From NCBI GenBank assembly GCA_946554335.1, contig CAMNSA010000001.1, positions 62,001 through 126,000 of the forward strand: DNA of 64,000 bases, given 5' to 3'. Positions 17,784-26,487 of the stretch are shown here, piece after piece; position 1 is the first letter of the stretch; the number at the start of each line of letters is the position of its first letter. The notes below the pieces were generated by a model that was not told the DNA's origin, did no database searches, and saw nothing but the letters and a program-made list of their open reading frames with translations. The stretch is from an uncultured Neglectibacter sp. (GTDB lineage: Bacteria; Bacillota; Clostridia; Oscillospirales; Acutalibacteraceae). A program made the translations under genes and the position numbers.

Positions 17784-18933
17784 AAAATACGAGCCCTGTC
17801 CGGTCTACCGGAAATGCGGAGGCTGCCAGCTGCAGAACATGGATTATGAGCGGCAGCTTCAGTGGAAGCAGGCCCGCTGCGAGAAGCTGCTTCACCGGTT
17901 TGGAAAAATAGAGCCGATCCTGGGCATGGAGATTCCCTATCACTACCGCAACAAGGTGCAGGCAGCCTTTGCCTGGGACCCGGGGAGAAGGAAGATCCTT
18001 TCCGGAGTCTATCAGTCCAGCACCCACCGGATTGTTCCCGTGGATTCCTGCCAGACGGAGGACAAAAAGGCGGACGAGGTGATCGTTTCCGTCAGAAAGC
18101 TTCTGGGGGACTTTAAGCTTCGGCCCTATGACGAGGACACGGGCAGGGGATTTCTGCGCCATGTGCTGATCAAGCGGGGCTTTCAGACGGGAGAGCTGAT
18201 GGTGGTGCTGGTGACGGGCACGCCGGTGTTCACTGCCAAGCGAAATTTTGTGGGGGCGCTTTTGAAGCTGCATCCGGAGATCACCACCGTCATCCAGAAT
18301 ATTAATGAGAAGAGGACCTCCATGGTGCTGGGGGACCGGGAAAAGGTACTTTACGGGCCGGGATTTATCAGGGATATTCTGTGTGGCTGCACCTTCCGCG
18401 TGTCCTCCAGGTCCTTTTATCAGATCAATCCGCTGCAGACCGAGGTCCTGTACCGGAAGGCCATGGAATACGCGGAGCTTACGGGAGAAGAGCGGGTCGT
18501 AGACGCCTACTGCGGCGTGGGGACCATTGGCGTCGTGGCGGCGAAAAGCGGCGCAAAATCCGTGCTGGGCGTGGAGCTTTCCCGGGACGCGGTGCGAGAC
18601 GCCATCCGCAACGCAAGAGAAAACGGGGTGAAGAACGCCTATTTCACCTGCTCGGACGCGGGAGAATACCTGGCGGCCATGGCCCAGGAGGGAGAAAAGT
18701 GCGAGGTGGTGTTTCTCGATCCGCCCCGGGCGGGAGCCAGCGAGGATTTCCTTCTTTCCCTGTGCGCAATGGCGCCGCAAAGGGCCGTGTACATCTCCTG
18801 CAATCCGGAGACCCTGGCAAGGGATCTGAAGCTTCTCAAGGCCAATCACTATGAGGTAAAAGCCATTCAGCCTGTGGACATGTTCCCCCATACGAACCAC
18901 ATCGAATGTGTGGCGAGCCTGAGGCGGAAATAG
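17776..18933 (+). CDS. rlmD: 23S rRNA (uracil-C5)-methyltransferase, RlmD/RumA family
   Basis: 385 residues. The iron-sulfur cysteines are the N-terminal C-x5-C-x2-C (CPVYRKCGGC) with a later cysteine near VDSCQTED. The SAM fold follows with VVDAYCGVGTIGVVAAK, FLDPPRAG and the catalytic cysteine in YISCNPETLARDL. It lacks an N-terminal TRAM domain, so it is shorter than E. coli RumA, as in many Firmicutes members. It makes m5U in 23S rRNA. It overlaps the GDPD gene by 8 bases. Confidence 0.9.
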   Translation: MNEKYEPCPVYRKCGGCQLQNMDYERQLQWKQARCEKLLHRFGKIEPILGMEIPYHYRNKVQAAFAWDPGRRKILSGVYQSSTHRIVPVDSCQTEDKKADEVIVSVRKLLGDFKLRPYDEDTGRGFLRHVLIKRGFQTGELMVVLVTGTPVFTAKRNFVGALLKLHPEITTVIQNINEKRTSMVLGDREKVLYGPGFIRDILCGCTFRVSSRSFYQINPLQTEVLYRKAMEYAELTGEERVVDAYCGVGTIGVVAAKSGAKSVLGVELSRDAVRDAIRNARENGVKNAYFTCSDAGEYLAAMAQEGEKCEVVFLDPPRAGASEDFLLSLCAMAPQRAVYISCNPETLARDLKLLKANHYEVKAIQPVDMFPHTNHIECVASLRRK

Positions 18934-19009
18934 AGGGAGGAAAATGTGGACGGCGCCGGTGTGGATAAATAATTATTTTTCTTTTTTCGATAAATTCACA
19001 AATTATGTA

Positions 19010-19038
19010 TTGACAAAGCTCTATAAATCCAATAGCAT
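19010..19038 (+). promoter_or_regulatory. putative promoter of the BlaI-like gene
   Basis: TTGACA (19010-19015), 17-base spacer, TAGCAT (19033-19038), 56 bases before the ATG at 19094. The -35 is perfect and the -10 weak. No clear TACA-n-TGTA operator was found. Confidence 0.55.
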
Positions 19039-19093
19039 GAAAGCATTAAACCATGACGGCCGGCCGCCGTCGTTTAGGGGAGGAAAATGGAGT

Positions 19094-19486
19094 ATGCAAA
19101 ATGTCGCATTTACCAAGCGCGAGGAGGAACTGATGAACTTCCTCTGGTCCGTGGATGAGCCGTTGACCGGGAAGCAGATCCTGGAACGCTGCACAGACAG
19201 ATCCTGGAGCGACACCTACCTACATGTGATGATCCGTTCTCTGCTGAGCAAGGAGGCCATCGAGTCCTGCGGCCTGGTTCAGTATGTGACCCAGTACGCG
19301 AGGAAGTTTCGTCCCATTATCACCAAGGAAGAGTATTACGTCCAGCTGGCCATCTCCAGAGGGGTAGATCCTCTGCCGTTTTTGAGGCAGACGGGCAATG
19401 TGGTGATCGACGTGGCTACAAAGGGCAGCAAAAAGCTTTTGAAGGAAAAGCTGGAGAGGCTGATCCAGGAGATCGAGGTAGGCTGA
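19094..19486 (+). CDS. BlaI/MecI/CopY family transcriptional regulator
   Basis: 130 residues from the ATG at 19094, which has GGGGAGG upstream. The open frame runs back to 18944, but those residues do not look protein-like. The winged-helix opening FTKREEELMNFLWSVDEPLTGKQILERC matches the BlaI/MecI DNA-binding domain; the C-terminal dimerisation part is short. Such repressors control antibiotic-resistance or copper genes and usually pair with a BlaR1 protease, which is absent here. The target genes are unknown; the polymer operon downstream has its own promoter and could be one. Confidence 0.8.
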   Translation: MQNVAFTKREEELMNFLWSVDEPLTGKQILERCTDRSWSDTYLHVMIRSLLSKEAIESCGLVQYVTQYARKFRPIITKEEYYVQLAISRGVDPLPFLRQTGNVVIDVATKGSKKLLKEKLERLIQEIEVG

Positions 19487-19520
19487 GAGCCGGTTTCATA
19501 GGAGCCGAAATTCAGTGAAA

Positions 19521-19578
19521 AAGGGGCGGGGAGAGGTTTTCTGAAAGAGAGAACTTGTTTCCCGCCCTTTCTGTCAGG
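19521..19578 (+). terminator. terminator after the BlaI-like gene
   Basis: Long stem GGGGCGGGGA with TCCCGCCC, an inner GTTTTCT/AGAGAAC pairing, followed by TTTCTGTC. The stem is good and the T-tract is short. Confidence 0.6.
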
Positions 19579-19608
19579 GCTTTTGAGAAGCTTTACGGGG
19601 AAGATGAA

Positions 19609-19637
19609 TTGAAAAGCAGAGGGAAATTGTGTATAAT
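19609..19637 (+). promoter_or_regulatory. promoter of the surface-polymer operon
   Basis: TTGAAA (19609-19614), exactly 17 bases, then consensus TATAAT (19632-19637). It lies 70 bases before the glycosyltransferase ATG and probably drives genes 19707-26087, as no clear terminator interrupts them. Confidence 0.8.
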
Positions 19638-19706
19638 AATGGGGATGAAATTTTTCGGCTGGTGAGAGCGGAAACGACGCTCTTTTGAGAAAGGAAAGGG
19701 AGTTTC

Positions 19707-20699
19707 ATGAGCGAAGGCACAAAGAAGCCGGAGGTAAGCGTGATCGTTCCCGTTTACAATGTGGAGCAATACCTCAATAAATGTGTGGATTCTATTTTGG
19801 CTCAGACCTACGGGGGCTATGAGCTGCTTCTCATCGACGACGGCTCTACTGATGCAAGCGGGACGCTTTGCGACCGGCTGGGGGAAAAAGATGGGCGGAT
19901 CCGGGTGATCCATCAGGAGAATGAGGGCCTGGGCGGCGCGAGAAACACGGGGATCGAGGCTTCCTTGGGAAAATGGCTGTTCTTTGTGGACAGTGACGAC
20001 TATCTGGAGCCGGGAATTCTGGAGAGCGCTTTACAGGCGGCAAAACAGGCCGAAGCCCAGGTGGTGCTGTTCCCCCTGCGCTCTGTGGACGAGGCGGGGA
20101 ACACCATCTCGGAGGTCCGCGAGCCGCTTCCCGCCGGACAGGCGCTGAAGGTCAGGGAGCATAAGGATCTGTTTCTGGCCTCTCCCTGCGCTTGCAGCAA
20201 GCTGTATCGCGCCTCGCTGTTTCGGGACACCGGCGTGCGGTTTCCCAGCCGGGTCTGGTATGAGGATATCCGCACGACCCTGAAGCTGTATCTCAAGGCG
20301 GAGAAGGCGGTGTATTTGGACGAGATCGGGTATAACTACCTGTTACGGGAGGGTTCCATCACCAACAACCGGCAGGCCGACAGGAACCGAGAGATCTTAG
20401 ACGCTTTTGAGGACGTTCTTGCCTATTTCCGGAAAGTGGGAAAATTTCGGGAATACGAGGATGAGCTTTGCTACCTGACGGTTTTTCATGTTTATCTCAC
20501 CGCCTGTGTGCGGGTGCTGCGAATCGACAGACATCATCCGCTGCTTTCCCGGTTCCGGGAATACCTCTATGGGGAATTCCCGAACTGGAAAGAAAACCCC
20601 TATCTGCCCCGGCTGGGGAAGAGAAGAAAGCTGATCCTATGGCTGCTGGAGAGAAAACAGTATGGGCTCATTGATCTCTTGTTCCGCCTGAAGGGCTGA
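19707..20699 (+). CDS. family 2 glycosyltransferase
   Basis: 330 residues of a GT-A fold transferase: VSVIVPVYNVEQYLNKCVDSIL at the N-terminus, nucleotide-binding IDDGSTDAS, and the metal-binding DSDD at about 94-97. There is no membrane segment, as in the CapA/WcaA-like transferases of cell-surface polysaccharide clusters. It transfers a sugar from a nucleotide-sugar to a lipid-linked acceptor on the cytoplasmic face. It is the first gene of an operon with a flippase and a teichoic-acid-type polymerase, so it probably builds a capsule or teichoic-acid-like polymer. The sugar is unknown. Confidence 0.9.
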   Translation: MSEGTKKPEVSVIVPVYNVEQYLNKCVDSILAQTYGGYELLLIDDGSTDASGTLCDRLGEKDGRIRVIHQENEGLGGARNTGIEASLGKWLFFVDSDDYLEPGILESALQAAKQAEAQVVLFPLRSVDEAGNTISEVREPLPAGQALKVREHKDLFLASPCACSKLYRASLFRDTGVRFPSRVWYEDIRTTLKLYLKAEKAVYLDEIGYNYLLREGSITNNRQADRNREILDAFEDVLAYFRKVGKFREYEDELCYLTVFHVYLTACVRVLRIDRHHPLLSRFREYLYGEFPNWKENPYLPRLGKRRKLILWLLERKQYGLIDLLFRLKG

Positions 20700-20780
20700 G
20701 GAAACTTAGGAGAAAGGGACCGGATCCGGGGAAGGGCTTTTCACGCCCGCCCGGGAGATCGGCGCGGTAAGGAATACGGA

Positions 20781-22082
20781 ATGAATTCTTTGAAGCGGAA
20801 GGAAAACTCCCTTCTGAAAAAATGGAGCCAAAGGCAGAAGGGAAGCCTTTTGGAAAATACGGTAATGCTGTATGTTTTGCAGTTTACCAATATGTTTGTG
20901 GGGCTGGTGACGGTGCCCCTGCAGACCCGCGTATTGGGCCCCGGCGTTTACGGAAAGCTCAGCGTGGCCGTCTCCATGATGATGTATGTGCAGCTTTTGA
21001 TGGACTTTGGCTTTATCATGTCGGCGGTGGCCAAGATCTCCGCCCACCGGGACGAGCCTCAGGTGCTGTCCTCGGTGCTTTCCTGTGTGACCTGGGCAAA
21101 GCTGTTCTTTTTCTCCGTCTCGCTCATCGTGGTGTGCGTGTTCATCCTGCCGGGTTTGGAAAGCAGCAATATCCGGCTGATGTATTTCTTCTGTCTTTTA
21201 AATGTGGCCACCAATTCCTTTTTGCCAGACTATATGTACCGGGGCCTGGAGAGGATGTCCGTCATCACCATGCGCACGGTGATGATCAAGGTGTTTTTCG
21301 CCGTAATGCTCTTCCTGTTTTTGCGCAGGCCGGACCAGAGCTGGATGATCCCGGGCTTTACTACCATCGGGAACCTGGGCGCGGCGGTGTTTGTCTACTG
21401 GCACCTGATCAAAAAGGTGGGGGTGCATTTCTGTAAGGTCACGCCCTATGAGGTGTTCTGTGAGGTGAAGGGCTCCTTCTGGTTTTTTGTTTCCAAGATC
21501 TCTGCCACTGTATACTCCTCCGCCAACACACTGATCTTAGGGTATATGGATCCCTCCGGGATCCTGGCGGGGATCTATTCCACGCCGTCGGACAAGATCA
21601 TCACCCCCGCGCGGAATATGATAGGCCCCATTTCGGACAGCCTTTACCCCCACATGATCAAGCATAAAAATTATCGCTTGGTGAAAAAACTGCTGTGCTT
21701 CATGATGCCGGTGATCCTTCTGGGGTGCGCGGTGGTGTTTATTTTCGCCGAGCCCATCTGCACTGTGTTTTTCGGCGCGGAATACGCTCAGAGTGCCGCT
21801 GCGCTGCGGGCGCTGCTGCCCGTGGTGGTCTTTACCCTGCCCAACTATGTTTTAGGGTTCCCCACTCTGGGAGCGATGGGACTTGCGAAGTACGCCAACT
21901 TCTCCACTCTTTTCTGTATGCTGGTCCATCTGGTGAATTTGGCCATCGCCTATTTTACGGGCAATCTCAATACGGTGACGCTGTGCCTTTTGACCTCTCT
22001 GGCAGAACTCCTGGTGCTTTTGTTCCGGGTGACGGTGATTTTCCTGCACCGGGACAGGCTGCGCGCTGAGGACGGGAAATAG
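20781..22082 (+). CDS. polysaccharide flippase (Wzx-like, MOP superfamily)
   Basis: 433 residues with about 12-14 hydrophobic membrane segments and an N-terminal motif (LENTVMLYVLQFTNMFVGLV, VTVPLQTRVLGPGVYGKLSV) typical of Wzx-type O-antigen or teichoic acid flippases. It moves lipid-linked glycan units across the membrane. It lies between a GT2 and a CDP-glycerol-transferase-like gene. The ribosome site is weak (TAAGGA). Confidence 0.88.
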   Translation: MNSLKRKENSLLKKWSQRQKGSLLENTVMLYVLQFTNMFVGLVTVPLQTRVLGPGVYGKLSVAVSMMMYVQLLMDFGFIMSAVAKISAHRDEPQVLSSVLSCVTWAKLFFFSVSLIVVCVFILPGLESSNIRLMYFFCLLNVATNSFLPDYMYRGLERMSVITMRTVMIKVFFAVMLFLFLRRPDQSWMIPGFTTIGNLGAAVFVYWHLIKKVGVHFCKVTPYEVFCEVKGSFWFFVSKISATVYSSANTLILGYMDPSGILAGIYSTPSDKIITPARNMIGPISDSLYPHMIKHKNYRLVKKLLCFMMPVILLGCAVVFIFAEPICTVFFGAEYAQSAAALRALLPVVVFTLPNYVLGFPTLGAMGLAKYANFSTLFCMLVHLVNLAIAYFTGNLNTVTLCLLTSLAELLVLLFRVTVIFLHRDRLRAEDGK

Positions 22083-22113
22083 CCGCGGCTCACTTCAGAA
22101 GGAAGGGTGTTGA

Positions 22114-23271
22114 ATGGGTGTGAAGGAGATCTTTCACAAGATCAAGAGAAATTTTCTCTGGCAGATCTTTTCATTTTTGCCGAAGGACCGGAACAAGGCG
22201 GTATGCCAGGGCTACTACGGCCGGGGTTGGTGCGACAGCCCGGGAGCTGTTGGGGAAGAGCTGCTTCACAGAGGCTATGAGGTGTATTGGATCGTAAAGG
22301 GGGAAGAGGAGGTAAAATCGCTGCCGGCGGGCGTAAAGCCGCTTTTTGGAGAGCGCGCTGCCTCCATCTATCATCAGTGCACCGCCGGAGTATGGGTGGA
22401 CAACAGCCGGAAATGGGCCTATACGAGAAAGCGGGGCAAACAGCTTTATGTACAGACCTGGCACGGGTTTCCCCTGAAACGCATTGAGGGGGACGCGGCC
22501 GGAGCGCTGCCGGAGGATTATCTGCGTGCGGCAAAGCACGATTCCCAGATGAGCGACCTGTTTCTTTCCAACAGCCGCTTCCTGACAGAGATCTACCGCA
22601 GGGGCTTCTGGTATCAGGGCGAGGTGCTGGAGGAGGGCTTCCCCAGAAATGATATTTTGCGGGGAGAGCATCCTCAGATCGTGGAAAAGGTGAGAAAGGG
22701 TCTGGGCCTTTCTGGGGACAAGAGGCTGCTGCTGTACGCACCCACCTTTCGGAAGGATCAGGGACTTGACGCCTATGACGTGGATTTCTCCCGATGCGCA
22801 AAGGCGCTTTCCGAGACATTTGGCGGGGAGTGGATGGTGCTTTTGAAGCTACACCCCAATATCGCCGAAAAGGCGGAGGAACTGAAATACGACCCGCTCG
22901 TTGTCAGGAACGCCTCTCTTTGGCCGGACATTCAGGAGCTGTATCTGGCGGCGGATGCGCTGTTGACGGACTACTCCTCCGTAATGTTTGACTTTATGGC
23001 CACGGGAAAGCCCTGTTTCCTCTATGTCAACGATCTGGAGGCCTACCGGGGAGACCGGAATTTCTATTTTGACATGGGGAAGCTGCCCTATCCGCTGGCG
23101 GAGAATAACGAGGAGCTTCTGAAGGCCATTTCGGAGTTTTCCCAGGAGGAGCAGTCGGTTCGGGAAGAGAAGTTCCAGCAGGAATTTGGGCTTCGGGAAA
23201 CGGGACGGGCGGCAAAAGCCACTGTGGATTGGATCGAGAAAAAGAGCGGAAGAAGCGAGCGCCGGGCCTAA
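22114..23271 (+). CDS. CDP-glycerol glycerophosphotransferase family protein (TagB/TagF-like)
   Basis: 385 residues. It contains the TagB/F hallmark segments VQTWHGFPLKRI with its conserved His, LKLHPN, and LLTDYSSVMFDFMATGKPCFLY with the conserved TDYSS. These enzymes transfer glycerol- or ribitol-phosphate from CDP-alditol to polymer chains at the inner membrane surface. The short length fits a primase or single-addition enzyme better than a long-chain polymerase with an extra N-terminal domain. It supports a teichoic-acid-like product for this operon. Confidence 0.9.
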   Translation: MGVKEIFHKIKRNFLWQIFSFLPKDRNKAVCQGYYGRGWCDSPGAVGEELLHRGYEVYWIVKGEEEVKSLPAGVKPLFGERAASIYHQCTAGVWVDNSRKWAYTRKRGKQLYVQTWHGFPLKRIEGDAAGALPEDYLRAAKHDSQMSDLFLSNSRFLTEIYRRGFWYQGEVLEEGFPRNDILRGEHPQIVEKVRKGLGLSGDKRLLLYAPTFRKDQGLDAYDVDFSRCAKALSETFGGEWMVLLKLHPNIAEKAEELKYDPLVVRNASLWPDIQELYLAADALLTDYSSVMFDFMATGKPCFLYVNDLEAYRGDRNFYFDMGKLPYPLAENNEELLKAISEFSQEEQSVREEKFQQEFGLRETGRAAKATVDWIEKKSGRSERRA

Positions 23272-23302
23272 AGAAGCCGGGCATCAGGAAAGGAGGTTCC
23301 CT

Positions 23303-23884
23303 ATGGATCAGGACGCGTTTACCGGCGGAGTAGAGCCCGGCGGGCTTTGGAACAGAAACGATATCCGTATTCTACTTTGCTATATTTTAAACAGCGCGGG
23401 AGCTCCTCTCTCTCTGGAGGACCTGGAAAGGATCCTGCAGGAGAAGGCGTTGGCCAATTATTTTGAGGTGAGCGACGCCCTTTCCGCCTTAGAGGAGCAG
23501 GGACACATAGAGCAGTCAGACGGCCTCTACAGCGTGACGGAAACAGGCAGGGAGATCGCCGGGAGCCTGGACAATACGCTGCCGCTGTCTGTGCGGGATA
23601 AGGCGCTGGAGGCAGCACTTTCTCTTCTGGCCAGCGCGAGACGGGAAAGGGAGAACCGGGTGGAGATCTTGGAGACGAAGAACGGCGTCAAGGTCTCCTG
23701 CCATGTGTGCGACGGAGAACTGGAGCTGATGTCCTTTTCTCTGTATGTGCCGGACAAGGCCCAGGCACAGATCGTCAAGCGGAATTTTCACAAGGACCCT
23801 GCCGCGCTTTACCAGCTGCTGCTGGCGGTCCTTACGGAGGACCGGGGCTTTTTGAAGGATTATCTTCACGGCAAGGGGATCTGA
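23303..23884 (+). CDS. DUF4364 family protein
   Basis: 193 residues from an ATG with AAGGAGG 5 bases upstream. The N-terminal part reads as a winged helix (NRNDIRILLCYILNSAGAPLSLEDLERILQE, then a second recognition-type helix and a GLYSVTETG wing). The C-terminal half is an alpha/beta domain. The family is found across Clostridia with no settled function and is probably a small DNA-binding or regulatory protein. Confidence 0.85.
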   Translation: MDQDAFTGGVEPGGLWNRNDIRILLCYILNSAGAPLSLEDLERILQEKALANYFEVSDALSALEEQGHIEQSDGLYSVTETGREIAGSLDNTLPLSVRDKALEAALSLLASARRERENRVEILETKNGVKVSCHVCDGELELMSFSLYVPDKAQAQIVKRNFHKDPAALYQLLLAVLTEDRGFLKDYLHGKGI

Positions 23885-23906
23885 ATCGTATCAGGAGGGG
23901 TTTTCA

Positions 23907-26087
23907 TTGGCCATTACCTTTAACGAAGAGAAGAAAATTTTCAAGCTGGATACCAGAGATTCCACCTATGCGATCCTGATTTACAGGGAGAATTACCTGG
24001 TGCATCTCTACTATGGGGCGAAGCTGCCGGACGACAATCTGACCGGGCTGATGTACCGGGGACGGTTTGATTCCTTAAGCCCCTACAACCCCAAGGTGGA
24101 GGATCCGCTTTTTTCTCCTGACATCAACCCGATGGAGTACTCCACCAACGGGGCGGGGGATTTCCGTATTTCCGCCTTATCGGTGCGAGGGGAGGCGGGA
24201 AACACGGTAACGGATATCCGCTATGTGTCTCACAGGATCTTTTCGGGGAAACCAGGGCTTTCCGGGCTTCCCGCCGCCTTTGCCTCAGAGGAGGAGGCCC
24301 AGACGCTGGAAGTGGAAACAGTGGACGCGGTGACCGGCGTGAAGGTGTTTTTGCTGTACACGGTGTTTGAGGATCTGGGCGTGATGACCCGCAGCGTCCG
24401 GGTGGAAAACGGCGGAAAGAGCCCGGTAGAGCTCACGCGGGTGTACAGCGCCTGCGTGGACCTGCCCAGGATGGATTATGACATGGTGCACTTATACGGA
24501 CGCTGGAATAAGGAAAACTCCTTAAACCGCCATCCGCTGATGCACGGGATCCAGTCCATCCGCAGCAAGCGGGGCATGACCGGAGCAAACCATAACCCTT
24601 TTGTGGCTTTGGCGGCGCCCGGCTGTACGGAGGAGACAGGGGAAGCCTTTGGCTTTCACCTGGTCTACAGCGGCAATTTTGCCATTGACATCGAGTGCGA
24701 CACCCGGGAATTTTCCCGGCTTTTGATTGGGATCAACCCGGAGGATTTCCGGTGGCGGCTGGAGCCGGGAGAGGTCTTCACCTCTCCTGAGGCGGTGATG
24801 GTGTACTCCTCTCAGGGTCTGGGAGGCATGAGCCGAACTCTGCACAAATTTTATCCCGCCCACCTGATGCGCAGCGAGTGGGCCCACAAAAAGCGCCCCC
24901 TGCTCATCAACAGCTGGGAGGCGGCCTACTTCGATTTTGACGACGACAAGCTGGTGGAGTTTGCCCAAAAAGCCAAGGAGCTTGGTATTGAGATGCTGGT
25001 GATGGACGACGGCTGGTTTGGGAACCGGTGCGACGATCATCGGGCGCTGGGCGACTGGTATGTCAATGAAAAGAAGCTCAAGGGTGGACTTTCCAACCTG
25101 ATCCAGCGGGTCAACGACCTGGGGATCAAGTTTGGGATCTGGTATGAGCCGGAGATGATCAATCCGGACAGCGACCTGTATCGGGCCCATCCGGACTGGG
25201 CCATCCGGGCGCCGGGGCGGGAACATTCCATTTCCCGGTATCAGTGCGTTCTGGACATGACCCGCAAAGAGGTGCGGGACAATATCTTTGAGCAGATGTA
25301 TAAGGTCATTTCCCAGAATCATATCGACTATATCAAGTGGGACTGCAACCGGCATATTACGGAGGCTGCCAGCGCGGCGCTGCCACCTGAGCGGCAGGGA
25401 GAATTTTTCCACCGGTATGTGCTGGGCGTGTACGACCTGATGGACCGGATCACCACGGCGTTTCCCCATATCCTGCTGGAGAACTGCTCCTCCGGCGGAG
25501 GGCGGTTCGACCCGGGGATGCTGTACTACTCTCCCCAGATCTGGGCCAGCGACAACACGGATCCCATTGAGCGGCTGTCTATTCAGTTCGGGGCGTCGCT
25601 GTGCTATCCTGTCTCCGCCATGGGCGCCCATGTGTCTGCCAGCCCCAGGACTGGGCTCAAGACCAAGGGCGCGGTGGCCATGTGCGGCACCTTCGGCTAT
25701 GAATTGGACCCCAGGAAGATGACGGAGGAGGAAAAAGACCAGGTGCGCGGACAGGCGGCGGATTATCACAGGTATTACGACCTGATCCGCAAAGGCGATT
25801 TTTACCGCCTGGTATCCCCCGCGGAGAACTCCTTCCACTGCGAGTGGGAGTTTGTCAGCGAGGATCAAAGCGAGGTGCTTTTCACCAGCGTAATCATGCG
25901 TCAGCCGGAGCATAATTTCTACATCCAGCGGCTGCGGGGCCTGGATCCGGACCGGTATTACCGGGACGAGGATACGGGTGAGGTCTATTCCGGAGCTCTG
26001 CTGATGAACGCCGGGATCAATCTTTCCGGGGACGGCTGGCCCAGGGAGGATGGGGACAGCCTCACAAAGCATTTTGTAGCTGTGTGA
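23907..26087 (+). CDS. alpha-galactosidase, glycoside hydrolase family 36
   Basis: 726 residues, full length for bacterial GH36. The start is a TTG with AGGAGGGG 7 bases upstream; no ATG fits. Nucleophile D479 lies in YIKWDCNRHI and acid/base D549 in WASDNTDP. Other family blocks are MDDGWFG, GIKFGIWYEPEM and LLENCSSGGGRFD. It removes alpha-1,6-galactose from raffinose-family sugars and galactomannan fragments in the cytoplasm; no signal peptide is seen. A hairpin lies about 80 bases after the stop. Confidence 0.95.
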   Translation: MAITFNEEKKIFKLDTRDSTYAILIYRENYLVHLYYGAKLPDDNLTGLMYRGRFDSLSPYNPKVEDPLFSPDINPMEYSTNGAGDFRISALSVRGEAGNTVTDIRYVSHRIFSGKPGLSGLPAAFASEEEAQTLEVETVDAVTGVKVFLLYTVFEDLGVMTRSVRVENGGKSPVELTRVYSACVDLPRMDYDMVHLYGRWNKENSLNRHPLMHGIQSIRSKRGMTGANHNPFVALAAPGCTEETGEAFGFHLVYSGNFAIDIECDTREFSRLLIGINPEDFRWRLEPGEVFTSPEAVMVYSSQGLGGMSRTLHKFYPAHLMRSEWAHKKRPLLINSWEAAYFDFDDDKLVEFAQKAKELGIEMLVMDDGWFGNRCDDHRALGDWYVNEKKLKGGLSNLIQRVNDLGIKFGIWYEPEMINPDSDLYRAHPDWAIRAPGREHSISRYQCVLDMTRKEVRDNIFEQMYKVISQNHIDYIKWDCNRHITEAASAALPPERQGEFFHRYVLGVYDLMDRITTAFPHILLENCSSGGGRFDPGMLYYSPQIWASDNTDPIERLSIQFGASLCYPVSAMGAHVSASPRTGLKTKGAVAMCGTFGYELDPRKMTEEEKDQVRGQAADYHRYYDLIRKGDFYRLVSPAENSFHCEWEFVSEDQSEVLFTSVIMRQPEHNFYIQRLRGLDPDRYYRDEDTGEVYSGALLMNAGINLSGDGWPREDGDSLTKHFVAV

Positions 26088-26131
26088 CCTTATTGTGTCA
26101 GGACTTTCCGCAGGAAAAATGCCATTTATTA

Positions 26132-26160
26132 TTGACAGGTATGCGGGAAGTTGCTATAAT
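26132..26160 (+). promoter_or_regulatory. consensus promoter of tRNA-Lys
   Basis: TTGACA (26132-26137), exactly 17 bases, TATAAT (26155-26160): a perfect sigma-A consensus 35 bases before the tRNA. Confidence 0.92.
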
Positions 26161-26164
26161 AAAC

Positions 26165-26194
26165 AAGCTGTTTCTTCGATGAAACAGCTTTTAA
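26165..26194 (+). terminator. hairpin between promoter and tRNA-Lys
   Basis: AAGCTGTTTC (26165-26174) pairs perfectly with GAAACAGCTT (26181-26190) around TTCGAT, followed by only a few T. It sits right after the tRNA promoter, so it may end the GH36 transcript or shape the 5' leader of the tRNA precursor. Confidence 0.55.
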
Positions 26195-26270
26195 GACTCA
26201 TTAGCTCAGTTGGCAGAGCACTTGACTTTTAATCAAGGTGTCCGGGGTTCGAATCCCCGATGGGTCACCA
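26195..26270 (+). tRNA. tRNA-Lys (anticodon TTT)
   Basis: 76 nt with CCA encoded. Acceptor GACTCAT pairs with ATGGGTC with one G-T wobble. The anticodon stem CTTGA/TCAAG encloses loop CTTTTAA, and the T-arm is CCGGG-GTTCGAAT-CCCCG. The consensus promoter lies upstream and a strong terminator directly follows. Confidence 0.97.
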
Positions 26271-26272
26271 CG

Positions 26273-26308
26273 TCGCCGCAAACGCTTTTGTGTTTGCGGC
26301 GATTTTCT
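26273..26308 (+). terminator. terminator of tRNA-Lys
   Basis: TCGCCGCAAAC (26273-26283) pairs perfectly with GTTTGCGGCGA (26292-26302), followed by TTTTCT. Confidence 0.92.
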
Positions 26309-26487
26309 ATGCGGAAAATCACCGCGTCACTTATCGCGTTGCGGCTCCTTTCTCAAAAATGTCACGCTCTCATCGGCTGACGGCTTGTAAACGCGCCGTC
26401 TTTACGCCGATTGATTCGCTACCAACATTTTTGAGGAAGGGCGAAAAGCTTTTTTTGAACCGGGGGATTCGGACCCGAAAGGGGTGA
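26309..26487. other. gene-free stretch after tRNA-Lys
   Basis: No credible gene. TCAAAAATGT (about 26353) and ACATTTTTGA (about 26425) form a 10-bp inverted repeat about 60 bases apart. GGGATTCGGACCC near 26463 resembles a T-arm on the minus strand, perhaps a tRNA scrap. Otherwise nothing is recognised. Confidence 0.4.

Noticed and set aside
24522-26072. 516-codon open frame antisense to the GH36 gene
   Set aside because: Shadow frame of a GC-rich coding gene: no ribosome site, no motifs, and the plus strand holds an intact GH36.
26195-26270. tRNA-Lys as an attachment site of an integrated element
   Set aside because: No integrase or duplicated tRNA 3' end was seen; the adjacent DNA is repeat-rich but not element-like.
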